NCBI RefSeq assembly: GCF_001898175.1
Contig: NZ_MKTH01000004.1
Span: 1-64,000, forward strand
Length of the DNA stretch: 64,000 nt
Direction: 5' to 3'
Source: Cellulomonas sp. 73-92
GTDB lineage: Bacteria; Actinomycetota; Actinomycetes; Actinomycetales; Cellulomonadaceae
The notes below the pieces were generated by a model, which saw only the letters and a list, made by a program, of their open reading frames with translations, was not told the DNA's origin and ran no database searches. The position numbers and the translations under genes are program-made. Positions 41,977 to 49,251 of the stretch are shown one piece after another. The number at the start of each line of letters is the position of its first letter. Within the stretch, counting starts at the first letter, position 1.

Positions 41977-42312
41977 CGGCTCCTCCTTGAGCTCGATCGG
42001 CGTCACCGACCCCGGCGCGTCCCATGCTACCCACGGGGACGCTCCGCGGTGGGGGAGCTGCTGCGGCGCGACGACCGGGGGGGCGCCCCCGCTACGCGGT
42101 CGCCCGGCGCGCCACCGGTAGACCGGGAAGGAGACGAGGAAGAGCACCGCGCACCACAGCAGCCAGGCCTGCGGCGTCGCGATCTCCATGGATCCCACCG
42201 TCACACTGACCTCGCGGCGCGTCCCCTGGCGTGCCTTCGCGTCGACGTAGACCCAGACGTCGGCAGCCACGACCAGCAGGAGCGGGATCAGGCCGAGGGC
42301 GCCGGCGGGCAT
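41977..42312 (-). CDS. Membrane segment in frame with, and not stopped before, the SQR-like gene
   Basis: From ATG 42312 the frame encodes two transmembrane helices (ALGLIPLLLVVAADVWVYV and AWLLWCAVLFLVSFPVYRW) joined by a short loop. It then continues through a Pro/Gly-rich linker directly into the SQR-like start at 41976 with no stop codon. The cell may therefore make a 597-residue membrane-anchored fusion, or both the fusion and the shorter protein from the internal strong ribosome site. The coordinates given cover only the extension. Confidence 0.55.
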
Positions 42313-42364
42313 GGCGTCAACCCTGCCATGCCGTCGCACCGCGTGGGCGGGGCCCCGAGCACGG

Positions 42365-42595
42365 TCAGCGGCGCTGGTCGGCCGGCTCGAGCCACAGGGC
42401 CCGGCGCGGGCACGCCCTCACCGCCCGGCGCGCGGCCCGCACCGCGGCGCCCGCGTCCAGGTCGCCGTCGACGATCGGATAGCCCCAGCGATCGAGCGCG
42501 ACCACCCGGTCCGCGACGTGCGCGCACAGCCCGATGCCCTCGCAGGCGACCGGGTCCACGCGCAGCCGGAGCCGGCCCGCCGGCGCGCGGCTCAT
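42365..42595 (-). CDS. 3Fe-4S-type ferredoxin
   Basis: 76-residue soluble electron carrier. Cysteines are arranged C-x5-C (VACEGIGLCAHVA) and later C-P (RACPRRAL), the pattern of single-cluster 3Fe-4S ferredoxins that serve cytochrome P450s or flavin reductases. It overlaps the NuoF-like gene by 4 bp (42592-42595) and is the last gene of the redox operon, so it probably exchanges electrons with the NuoF-like or ferric-reductase-like protein. Confidence 0.85.
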   Translation of the reverse strand: MSRAPAGRLRLRVDPVACEGIGLCAHVADRVVALDRWGYPIVDGDLDAGAAVRAARRAVRACPRRALWLEPADQRR

Positions 42596-43902
42596 CGGCG
42601 GACCGCCACGGGAACCGTGCCGGCGCCGTCCACCCCCGGGAGCGGGTGGTCGGCGCGGGCCGGACAGGCTCGCCCCGCGACGTGCGCCGCGACATCCGCC
42701 TCGAAGGTGGCCAGCGCCGAGGCGACAAGCCGGGTCGCACCGTCGGGATGGTGGCACGCGCCGCGACCCTCGACGAGTCCCGCGTCGTCCAGCAGCCGCT
42801 GCACGAGGTCGTCGTGGCCTCGCCCCTCGGCGAGCGCCCGGGCGGAGTCGGCCAGCGCGGGCAGCCCGAAGGCGCACGGACCGCACTGGCGGGCGCTCAT
42901 CGACGCGAGGTAGCGCACCAGGTCGGCCGTGACGCGCAGGCCGCAGGCGCCCTCCGCGAGAGGGATCACCACCCCGGCGCCGAGGGTCAGGCCCTCCGAG
43001 CGCAGGGCGGACTCGGCGAGCGGCAGGTCCGCCAGTCGGTCCCAGGGCGCCCACAGGCCGCCGTAGCCACCGAGCAGGACGGCCTGCGGCCGAGAGTCCC
43101 AGCCCAGCTCGGCCAGCAGCCGGGCGAACGTGGTGGCCGCCTCCACCTCGACGACGACGCGGTCCGCGCCGAGCACCGACAGCAGCCGGGTGCTCGTCGG
43201 AGGGCGGTCCCTGGCCAGCAGCGCGAGCCGGGCGAGCGTCTCGACGTTGTGCACGAGGGTGCGGGGGCGGTGCGGGCCCCGCGCCGGGCGGCGGGTCGAC
43301 GGCAGCGCCGGCCCTCCGAGGACGCCGCGGGCCACCGCGCTCGACTCCCCGGCGAGGTAGTGCACGGGTCCGCTGACGATCTTGACCGGCTCGCGCGCGC
43401 CGGTCCGCCGCCGCTCCTCCAACGCTGTCCGGACGGCACGGCGCCCGCCGTCGTCGTCCCCGTGGAGCCAGACGACGGCGCGTTGCGCGCCCAGCGCCTC
43501 GGCGGCCAGGGCCAGCCCGTCGAGCACCAGGTGCGGGCGCTGCCGGAGCAGCGTGCCGTCCTTGCCGGCGACGGGCTCGCTCTCGGCGGCGTTCGCGACG
43601 AGGGTCAGCGGCCCGTCCCCGGCTGCCAGCGCCCGCCATTTCACCGCCGCCGGCACGTGCGCACCGCCGTGGCCGAGGAGGCCGCTGCCCTGCACCAGGT
43701 CGACGAGTCCCGGCCCGCCGAGCGGTCGCGGGCCGAGCCGGGCCAGGTGCTCCACGAGGCTCTCGGCGGCGACGTGCCGCACCGGGTCGGCCGGCCCCGA
43801 GCGGCGCAGGTGGACGTCGGACAGCAGCAGGCGGTCGGTCAGGCCGCCGGACGCACCCACCCTGCGTCCGGGCAGCCGGGGGAAGGTGGCGATCCCTGTC
43901 AT
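42592..43902 (-). CDS. NuoF-like (NADH dehydrogenase 51-kDa family) protein
   Basis: 436-residue protein with the FMN/NADH fold of NuoF (GHGGAHVPAAVKWRAL near residues 77-92, NAAESEPVAGKDGTLL), an SLBB-like middle and a C-terminal cluster-binding domain. In complex I that domain reads SCGxCxPC; here it is SARQCGPC with a later Cys in GRGACHHPD, so one of four expected cluster ligands appears to be Ala. ATG 43902 overlaps the ferric-reductase-like stop by 4 bp. It probably feeds electrons from NAD(P)H to the ferredoxin or membrane partner. Confidence 0.8.
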   Translation of the reverse strand: MTGIATFPRLPGRRVGASGGLTDRLLLSDVHLRRSGPADPVRHVAAESLVEHLARLGPRPLGGPGLVDLVQGSGLLGHGGAHVPAAVKWRALAAGDGPLTLVANAAESEPVAGKDGTLLRQRPHLVLDGLALAAEALGAQRAVVWLHGDDDGGRRAVRTALEERRRTGAREPVKIVSGPVHYLAGESSAVARGVLGGPALPSTRRPARGPHRPRTLVHNVETLARLALLARDRPPTSTRLLSVLGADRVVVEVEAATTFARLLAELGWDSRPQAVLLGGYGGLWAPWDRLADLPLAESALRSEGLTLGAGVVIPLAEGACGLRVTADLVRYLASMSARQCGPCAFGLPALADSARALAEGRGHDDLVQRLLDDAGLVEGRGACHHPDGATRLVASALATFEADVAAHVAGRACPARADHPLPGVDGAGTVPVAVRR

Positions 43903-44636
43903 CGCGTCGCTCCGCGGGCGGCCGAGCGGGTGGGCCAGGCCTCGGCCGTTCCCTGCGTGTCGCGGGTCAGCTGCGCCACCTCGTCGGCGGGCGTGCGCGC
44001 GGCGTACCGCGTGATCGCCAGCGCGACGACCGCGCACCCGGTGCCCAGGTAGAACGCGCGCAGCGCGACGACGTCGCTGCCCGCCAGCACGCTGTGGGCC
44101 CACACGAGCACCAGCGACGCCCCCGCCACCTTGTGGAGCGGCCACCACAGCCGGCCGACGAGCCGGCCCGCGAATCGCGCGGTCAGCCCCGTGACGATCC
44201 CGGCCCAGACCGCGATGACCCCGAGGCTCACCGCGACCGGCCGGTACACCGCCGCCATGGGCAGCAGGGCGCCGACCCAGCCGACCTTGGCCCACGGGTC
44301 GGTGGCCAGCACCACGACGTGCAGCACGGTGAACGCCAGGGTGTACGTGGCGAGCCCGGTGTGGAGGGCGAGACGGGTGCGTGCCGTCGGCAGCCGCAGG
44401 TGCCGCGCCCAGGGGTGCGCGAGCAGGATGCCGGTGGTCACCAGGGCGAGCAGCAGCACGTAGGACGTCAGGCCGGCGGCGCGGCCGAGCAGCCAGTGCG
44501 TCGTCTTCCGGCCCATCGCGTCGGCCACGAGCCAGGCCGTGGCGGCCAGGCTCACCGCCGTGGCGCCCGCCAGCACCACGGCGCCCACGCGCGCCAGTGC
44601 GGGGCGGCCGGCGGCCGGCCTCATGCCGCCCGCCAT
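43899..44636 (-). CDS. Ferric-reductase-like transmembrane haem protein
   Basis: 245-residue membrane protein with about six helices. Two histidines 13-14 residues apart in each of two helices (LALHTGLATYTLAFTVLHVV and WPLHKVAGASLVLVWAHSV) are the bis-haem signature of FRD/NOX-type transmembrane domains. It would carry electrons across the membrane to an extracytoplasmic flavin acceptor. It overlaps the apbE gene (alternative ATG 44624 overlaps by 4 bp) and the NuoF-like gene. Confidence 0.85.
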   Translation of the reverse strand: MAGGMRPAAGRPALARVGAVVLAGATAVSLAATAWLVADAMGRKTTHWLLGRAAGLTSYVLLLALVTTGILLAHPWARHLRLPTARTRLALHTGLATYTLAFTVLHVVVLATDPWAKVGWVGALLPMAAVYRPVAVSLGVIAVWAGIVTGLTARFAGRLVGRLWWPLHKVAGASLVLVWAHSVLAGSDVVALRAFYLGTGCAVVALAITRYAARTPADEVAQLTRDTQGTAEAWPTRSAARGATR

Positions 44637-45598
44637 CGGACGTGCGGCTCCATCGCGGGGGACACCCGCACGGCGCCGGCCTCCGTCACCCAGGCGGCGG
44701 CGAGCCCCCGGACCCGGGCCTGCGCCTCGACCTCGACGGCGCCGGCGAGGAACAGCGTCTTGCTCCACACCTCGGCCCAGGCCGGATCGCGGTGGAGCAC
44801 CGTGACGGCGGACAGCCCCGGGCCGCCCGGACGGCCGGTCCGTGGGTCCACCAGGTGGTGCACCGGCGTGCCGTCGCCGGCCACCCAGCGGCGGCGCCGG
44901 ATCGACGAGGTCGCGCAGCCGCTGTCGGTCACCGACAGCACCAGCAGCGGGTCGTCGCCCCCGTGCGGGTCCTCCACGCCGACGTGCCAGCCGTCGCCGT
45001 CCGGACCCGCGCCACCCAGCCACTCGTCGCCGCCGGCGTCGACCAGCACCGCGCTCCCGGCGCCGCGCAGCACGGCCGCGGCGCGCCGCACCGCCAGCCC
45101 CTTGCCGATGCCGCCGAGATCGATCGGCGACCCGTCGAGCTGCACCAGCCGCCGATCGTCACCGGGCAGGACGGTCGGGCGCCACGGAGGGCGGGGAGCC
45201 AGTGCCGGTCCCGCTGCCGGTGCGCCGGCCGGGGCGGCGTCCGCGATCGTCCGGACGACCTCCTCGAACGTGCGGTCGTACCCCCAGGCGAGGAGGCGGT
45301 CGAGCACCCGCGGGTCGAAGAGGCCGTCGGTGGTGCGGTGCGCGCGTTCCGCCTCCTCGATCGCCTCGGCGAGCTCGGCGGGCACCACGTGCCATGCCGA
45401 CGGCCGCGCGTTGGCGCGGGAGAGTGCCGACGCGGGATCGAAGCGGGTCACGTGCGCCGCGACCGCGCGGATGGCCGCACAGGCGGCGTCGACGGCCGCC
45501 GTCGCCCGCGGCGTGGGCGCGACGACGCTCACGCGGATGTCGCTGGCCATCGAACGGAACGTCACGGTCAGCTCGTCGGCGCCCGTCACGGTCGTCAT
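44621..45598 (-). CDS. apbE: ApbE-family FAD:protein FMN transferase
   Basis: 325-residue flavin transferase that attaches FMN covalently to Thr/Ser of extracytoplasmic proteins. Family motifs are FDPRVLDRLLAWGYDR, DLGGIGKGLAVRRAA and HHLVDPRTGRPG. No cleavable signal is evident, although most relatives act outside the membrane. It overlaps the upstream small secreted-protein gene by 4 bp and the ferric-reductase-like gene downstream. No classical FMN-binding domain target is encoded nearby, which leaves its substrate open. Confidence 0.9.
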   Translation of the reverse strand: MTTVTGADELTVTFRSMASDIRVSVVAPTPRATAAVDAACAAIRAVAAHVTRFDPASALSRANARPSAWHVVPAELAEAIEEAERAHRTTDGLFDPRVLDRLLAWGYDRTFEEVVRTIADAAPAGAPAAGPALAPRPPWRPTVLPGDDRRLVQLDGSPIDLGGIGKGLAVRRAAAVLRGAGSAVLVDAGGDEWLGGAGPDGDGWHVGVEDPHGGDDPLLVLSVTDSGCATSSIRRRRWVAGDGTPVHHLVDPRTGRPGGPGLSAVTVLHRDPAWAEVWSKTLFLAGAVEVEAQARVRGLAAAWVTEAGAVRVSPAMEPHVRWRAA

Positions 45599-45978
45599 CC
45601 GGACGCCTTGGTCGTCGTGTGCACCGGCGGGGGCGGTGCCGGGGCGGGCCGCGCCGGTGCCGCCGCGGGCGCCTTGGCGGGTGGAGCCGCGACCGGCCGA
45701 GGCGCCGCCGGTGCCGAGGTGGCGGCACCCGCCGCCGCGGCTCGCTGGTCGAGCGTGGCCTGGAGGGCCGCGATGCGGTCCCTCGCGTCGGCGATCTCGG
45801 CGAGCGCCTGGGTGAGCTGCGGGTCGGTCGTCGTCGCGGCGGTGGGCACCGGAGCCGGGGGCGTGGCGGCCGCCTGGTGCGACGCCGCCCAGGAGAGCCC
45901 GCCGCCGAAGCCGCCGACGCTCAGCGGGACCAGGCTGAGCGCGGCCAGCCGCCGGGTCTGGCGACCACGGTCAGTCAT
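45595..45978 (-). CDS. Small Ala/Pro-rich secreted or anchored protein with C-terminal TTTKASG
   Basis: 127 residues: a basic N-terminus, a hydrophobic segment (LAALSLVPLSVGGFGGGLSW), a short coiled coil (LTQALAEIADARDRIAALQA), a long Ala/Pro-rich spacer and the exact end HTTTKASG. It overlaps both neighbours and is immediately upstream of apbE. The end T-K-A-S resembles the (S/T)-G-A-(S/T) core of ApbE target sites, so it may be the flavinylated partner. That is inference; no domain is recognised. Confidence 0.65.
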   Translation of the reverse strand: MTDRGRQTRRLAALSLVPLSVGGFGGGLSWAASHQAAATPPAPVPTAATTTDPQLTQALAEIADARDRIAALQATLDQRAAAAGAATSAPAAPRPVAAPPAKAPAAAPARPAPAPPPPVHTTTKASG

Positions 45979-46357
45979 CGGACGCGCTGTCGTCGTGCCC
46001 GGAGGACTCCCGTTCGGCGTGGTCGGACTCGGGCGGTGTCGGCGCGACGTCGTCATGGGTCCCCACGGCGACCGCCGGCTCCGTGGCGTCGGCGGACGGA
46101 GCAGGCTGCGGCGCCGTCGGCACCGGGGAGGGCGTGGCCGCCCGGGAGACCGCGGCCTCGAGCCCGGCGACCTGCGCGCGAAGCTCGGCGGCCTCCCGGG
46201 CGAGCTCGGCCTGCTGCGACTCGTCGTTCGACGTCACGACGACCGCGCTGGATGCCGGAGGCGTGCCGCTCGCGGCGGAGGCGACGGTCAGCGCGCCGCC
46301 GCCGGCGAGCGCCACGCCGGCCGTGCCGGCGAGAACGGTCCGGGTTGCCCATCGCAT
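45971..46357 (-). CDS. Small secreted protein with coiled coil and acidic tail
   Basis: 128 residues with a signal-like start (TVLAGTAGVALAGGGALTVA), a coiled coil (QQAELAREAAELRAQVAGLE), a Pro/Ala linker and an acidic C-terminus (ESSGHDDSASDD). GGAGGA precedes ATG 46357. Its layout parallels the next gene (signal, coiled coil, Pro/Ala spacer), so the two may be paralogues that pair through their coiled coils. It is the first gene of the apbE operon. Confidence 0.65.
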   Translation of the reverse strand: MRWATRTVLAGTAGVALAGGGALTVASAASGTPPASSAVVVTSNDESQQAELAREAAELRAQVAGLEAAVSRAATPSPVPTAPQPAPSADATEPAVAVGTHDDVAPTPPESDHAERESSGHDDSASDD

Positions 46358-46440
46358 GGTGGTCCTCCCTCGTCGGGCCGCGGTGGCCCGGTCGACCACC
46401 ACCGTGACGCGCGCCGGATGAGGGCCGGGGCAATCCGGGG

Positions 46441-47724
46441 CTAAGCCTCGGTTAACGCCGCCGGCAGCACGAGGGCGAAGCGCGTGCCCCTGCCCGCCAG
46501 GCCGGGACCCACCTCGAGCCGTCCGCCGGCGCGTTCCGCCGTCCGCCGCGCCACGTCCAGCCCCAGGCCGGTCGAGCCGGCGCCGGACCGCCCGCGTTCC
46601 GTCAGCGCGCCGTCGGCGAGCCCCGGCCCGGCGTCCGCCACCGCCACGACGACCATTCCCGGCCCGGGTCGGACCGTTAGCTCGAGCGCGGTCCCGGCCG
46701 GTGTGTGACGCAGCACGTTGTCGACGAGGACGTCGAGCGCGGCGCCCAGCTCGCCGGCTCCCACCGCGACCCGGGCCGCGGTGGGGGGAACGTCGACCCG
46801 CAGCGGGCGGCCCTCGTGGGTCGTCAGCACCTCCCAGAACGTCGCCCGGGCCCGCACCACCGCGGCGGCGTCGCAGACCTCCGGCGTGCGCGGGGCGTGG
46901 GAACGAGCGGCGTGGATCACCGTGTCGACGGCGCCGACGAGCCCGTCGACATGGGCGGCCATCCGGTCGCGCTCGTCCGGGTCCGCCAGCATGTCGACGT
47001 CGAGGCGGAGCGCGGTGATGGGTGTGCGGAGCCGGTGGGAGAGGTCTGCGACCAGCTCACGCTCGTCGGCCAGCAGCCCTGCCACCCGGTCGCCGAGCCC
47101 GTTGAGCACGGCGCCGACGGACGCGACCTCGGCCGGTCCGGACGGTTCCGCCCGGGCCGCGAGGTCGCCCGAGCCGAGCCGTTCCGCGACGTCGGCCAGG
47201 TCACGCACGGATCGGGAGAGCCGGGCGGCGATCCGGTCGCCGGCGAGCACGGCGCCGCCCAGGAGCACGGCGCCGACGAGGGCCAGCACGCTCCAGGCAC
47301 GCAGGACACCCGCCTGGAGCTGGGAGTCGGGGACGAAGGTGCGCACCACGGCCACCCCGGCCGCGCCCCCCACCGGCTGGAGCACCTCGACGCCGCCGTC
47401 GGTCCTGGCCGTCAACGCGCGTCCCAGGGATGCCAGCTCCACCGCGGGGCCCCTCGGCGCGGGCGCGCCCTCGACGGTGCCGTCGGGCAGGAAGACGCTG
47501 GTGCGCCGCGCGCCGGCGTTCACCGCCAGCAGCGTGGCCTGCAACCGGGCCGGGTCGTCGGCGACGACCCCCGCGAACATCGCCACCTGCTGCGCATCCT
47601 GCTGCGCGGCGGCCAGGGCCCGCTCCGCGGCGAGCGAGCGGGCCAGGAGCCCGAGCGGGACGAGGAACGCGACCAGCATGACCGAGGTCATCGCCAGCCC
47701 GTACCGGACCAGCAGGCCTCTCAC
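46441..47724 (-). CDS. Sensor histidine kinase
   Basis: 427-residue membrane kinase. TM1 spans about residues 10-31, followed by an extracellular sensor of about 110 residues, TM2 (about 143-163) and a HAMP domain. The phospho-acceptor is His230 in ADLSHRLRTP, the N box is VLVDNVLRHTP, and the G boxes are VADAGPGL and GSTGLGLD. The GTG at 47724 overlaps the response-regulator stop. It is probably the sensor for the adjacent redox operon, 83 bp downstream on the same strand. Confidence 0.9.
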   Translation of the reverse strand: MRGLLVRYGLAMTSVMLVAFLVPLGLLARSLAAERALAAAQQDAQQVAMFAGVVADDPARLQATLLAVNAGARRTSVFLPDGTVEGAPAPRGPAVELASLGRALTARTDGGVEVLQPVGGAAGVAVVRTFVPDSQLQAGVLRAWSVLALVGAVLLGGAVLAGDRIAARLSRSVRDLADVAERLGSGDLAARAEPSGPAEVASVGAVLNGLGDRVAGLLADERELVADLSHRLRTPITALRLDVDMLADPDERDRMAAHVDGLVGAVDTVIHAARSHAPRTPEVCDAAAVVRARATFWEVLTTHEGRPLRVDVPPTAARVAVGAGELGAALDVLVDNVLRHTPAGTALELTVRPGPGMVVVAVADAGPGLADGALTERGRSGAGSTGLGLDVARRTAERAGGRLEVGPGLAGRGTRFALVLPAALTEA

Positions 47725-48401
47725 GGCGGCGGCAGCAGCTTGACCCCCACACCGCGGACACGGTGCAGGTACACCGGTTGCTCGGCCGTCTCGCCGAGCT
47801 TGCGACGCAGCCAGTGGAGGTGGACGTCGACCGTCTTGTCTGCTCCGCCGTACGGCAGGTTCCACACCTTGGCCAGCAGCTCCCGCTTGCTCACCACCTC
47901 GCCGGGGCGCTCGGCGAGGAAGAGCAGGAGGTCGAACTCCTTCGGGCTCAGGTCGAGCGTGGCGCCGTCCAGGGTGGCGGTGCGAGCCCGCGCGTCGATG
48001 ACGAGGCCGCCCGCCGCCACCGGGCCCGTCGGCCGGCCCGGGTCGGTCCGGCGCAGCACCGCCCGGATCCGCGCGTCCAGCTGGTCCGTGGCGAAGGGCT
48101 TCACCAGGTAGTCGTCGGCGCCGGCGTCGAGCACGGCCACGATCCCCGCACCGTCGTCGCGCGCGCTCACGACGATCACGGGGACGTCGGAGACCGCCCG
48201 GATCATCGCGAGGAGCGCGGCGCCGTCCAGGTCGGGCAGCCCGAGGTCGAGCAGCACCACGTCCGGACGGTGGTCGACCAGGCTCTGCAACCCCTCGAGC
48301 GCGGTGGCAGCGGTCATCGTGGAGTGCGAGCGCGCCGACAGGGCCCGCACCAGCGCGGTCCGGATCGTCGCGTCGTCCTCGATGATGAGCACGTCCGCCA
48401 C
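47721..48401 (-). CDS. OmpR/PhoB-family response regulator
   Basis: 226-residue regulator. The receiver has acidic pocket EDD (residues 8-10) and phospho-acceptor Asp52 in LLDLGLPDLDG. The winged-helix output domain has LSPKEFDLLLFLAERPGEVV and VDVHLHWLRRKLGE. It is translationally coupled to the histidine kinase. Co-orientation with the apbE/ferric-reductase operon suggests that operon as target. Confidence 0.92.
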   Translation of the reverse strand: MADVLIIEDDATIRTALVRALSARSHSTMTAATALEGLQSLVDHRPDVVLLDLGLPDLDGAALLAMIRAVSDVPVIVVSARDDGAGIVAVLDAGADDYLVKPFATDQLDARIRAVLRRTDPGRPTGPVAAGGLVIDARARTATLDGATLDLSPKEFDLLLFLAERPGEVVSKRELLAKVWNLPYGGADKTVDVHLHWLRRKLGETAEQPVYLHRVRGVGVKLLPPP

Positions 48402-48513
48402 ATCCCGGAACCTAGCGCCATCGATCGCCGGTCGACGCGCTGCCCGGGGGAACCCGGGGCGATCTTGTGGTGGCCTTAACGTCGCCTTGGCCTCGGTGGG
48501 CCACGATGGGTGC

Positions 48514-49122
48514 GTGCGTCACACCGGCCGCGCCGCTGTTCCGAGACCGGGCTCACCGGCCGGCTCCCGACGGCGGGGCGCACTCGTGCTCGGCGCGTGG
48601 GTCCTGGCCGTCGTCGTCACGGGGCTCGTCGCCGACCGCGCCGTCGCCGTGCTCGACACGCAGACCTCGCGTCCCGGCGTGATGTCGGCGGGCGAGGTGG
48701 AGCGCGCGCTGGCCGCCGCGCGCGCGGCCGTGCCGACCCCGACGGCCGGCGCCACCACCCCGCCGGCCCCGACCACGTCGCCGACCGCGAGCCCGGCCCC
48801 CGCCCCGAGCGACCCGGTCAGCCGGCCGACGACGGGACCGATCCCGTCCAGCCCGCCGGCGACGGCCGCGCGCACGTGGTCCGTGGCCGGTGGCACGGTC
48901 GCGGCGTCCTGCACCGGCGGTGCGATCTCGCTGCTCTACGCGACGCCTGCCGACGGCTGGACCGTCGAGGTCGGCAGCGCCGGACCCCAGCGGGTCGAGG
49001 TGGAGCTGAGGCAGCCGGGCCTGGAGACGAAGGTCGTGGCGCTCTGCTCGGCCGGCGTGCCGCAGCACACGGTCGACGCGGGGGCGCCCGACGCCGCGGA
49101 CGACGGGTCGTCGGACGGCTGA
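48514..49122 (+). CDS. Single-pass membrane protein with Pro/Thr-rich linker, unknown function
   Basis: 202 residues: a hydrophobic anchor (GALVLGAWVLAVVVTGLVA), a Pro/Thr/Ala spacer and a C-terminal extracellular domain with two Cys (VAASCTGGAIS and VVALCSAGV) likely bridged. The GTG at 48514 is the first good start, but no strong ribosome site is seen. It is divergent from the response regulator, a position often held by a controlled gene. No family is recognised. Confidence 0.65.
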   Translation: MRHTGRAAVPRPGSPAGSRRRGALVLGAWVLAVVVTGLVADRAVAVLDTQTSRPGVMSAGEVERALAAARAAVPTPTAGATTPPAPTTSPTASPAPAPSDPVSRPTTGPIPSSPPATAARTWSVAGGTVAASCTGGAISLLYATPADGWTVEVGSAGPQRVEVELRQPGLETKVVALCSAGVPQHTVDAGAPDAADDGSSDG

Positions 49123-49140
49123 GGCGGCCCGGCGCTGCGC

Positions 49141-49169
49141 TTGCCGGGTCCCGGAGGGCGACCTAGCCT
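49141..49169 (+). promoter_or_regulatory. Promoter of the xylanase gene
   Basis: -35 TTGCCG (49141-49146), 17-bp spacer, -10 TAGCCT (49164-49169). Confidence 0.5.
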
Positions 49170-49182
49170 CGACAGAATCCGG

Positions 49183-49199
49183 ATGCAAAACGTTATCGG
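49183..49199 (+). promoter_or_regulatory. LacI-type operator of the xylanase gene
   Basis: ATGCAAAACGTTATCGG, the same GCAAAACGTT core as in the fructan operons 35-43 kb away, placed just downstream of the -10 box. Confidence 0.65.
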
Positions 49200-49251
49200 A
49201 GTCCGGTTGCGCCACCGCGGGGCGTGCCGCTTTGCTGCGAAGGAGCCTGCA

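Noticed and set aside
42592..43902. Part of a complete respiratory complex I locus
   Set aside because: No other Nuo subunits are present; the neighbours are a ferric-reductase-like protein, ApbE and a single ferredoxin.
40255..44052. A 1265-codon open frame on the plus strand across the SQR, ferredoxin and NuoF-like genes
   Set aside because: It is the high-GC mirror of real minus-strand genes. It is Arg/Gly/Pro-rich, has no domain, and lacks a ribosome site.
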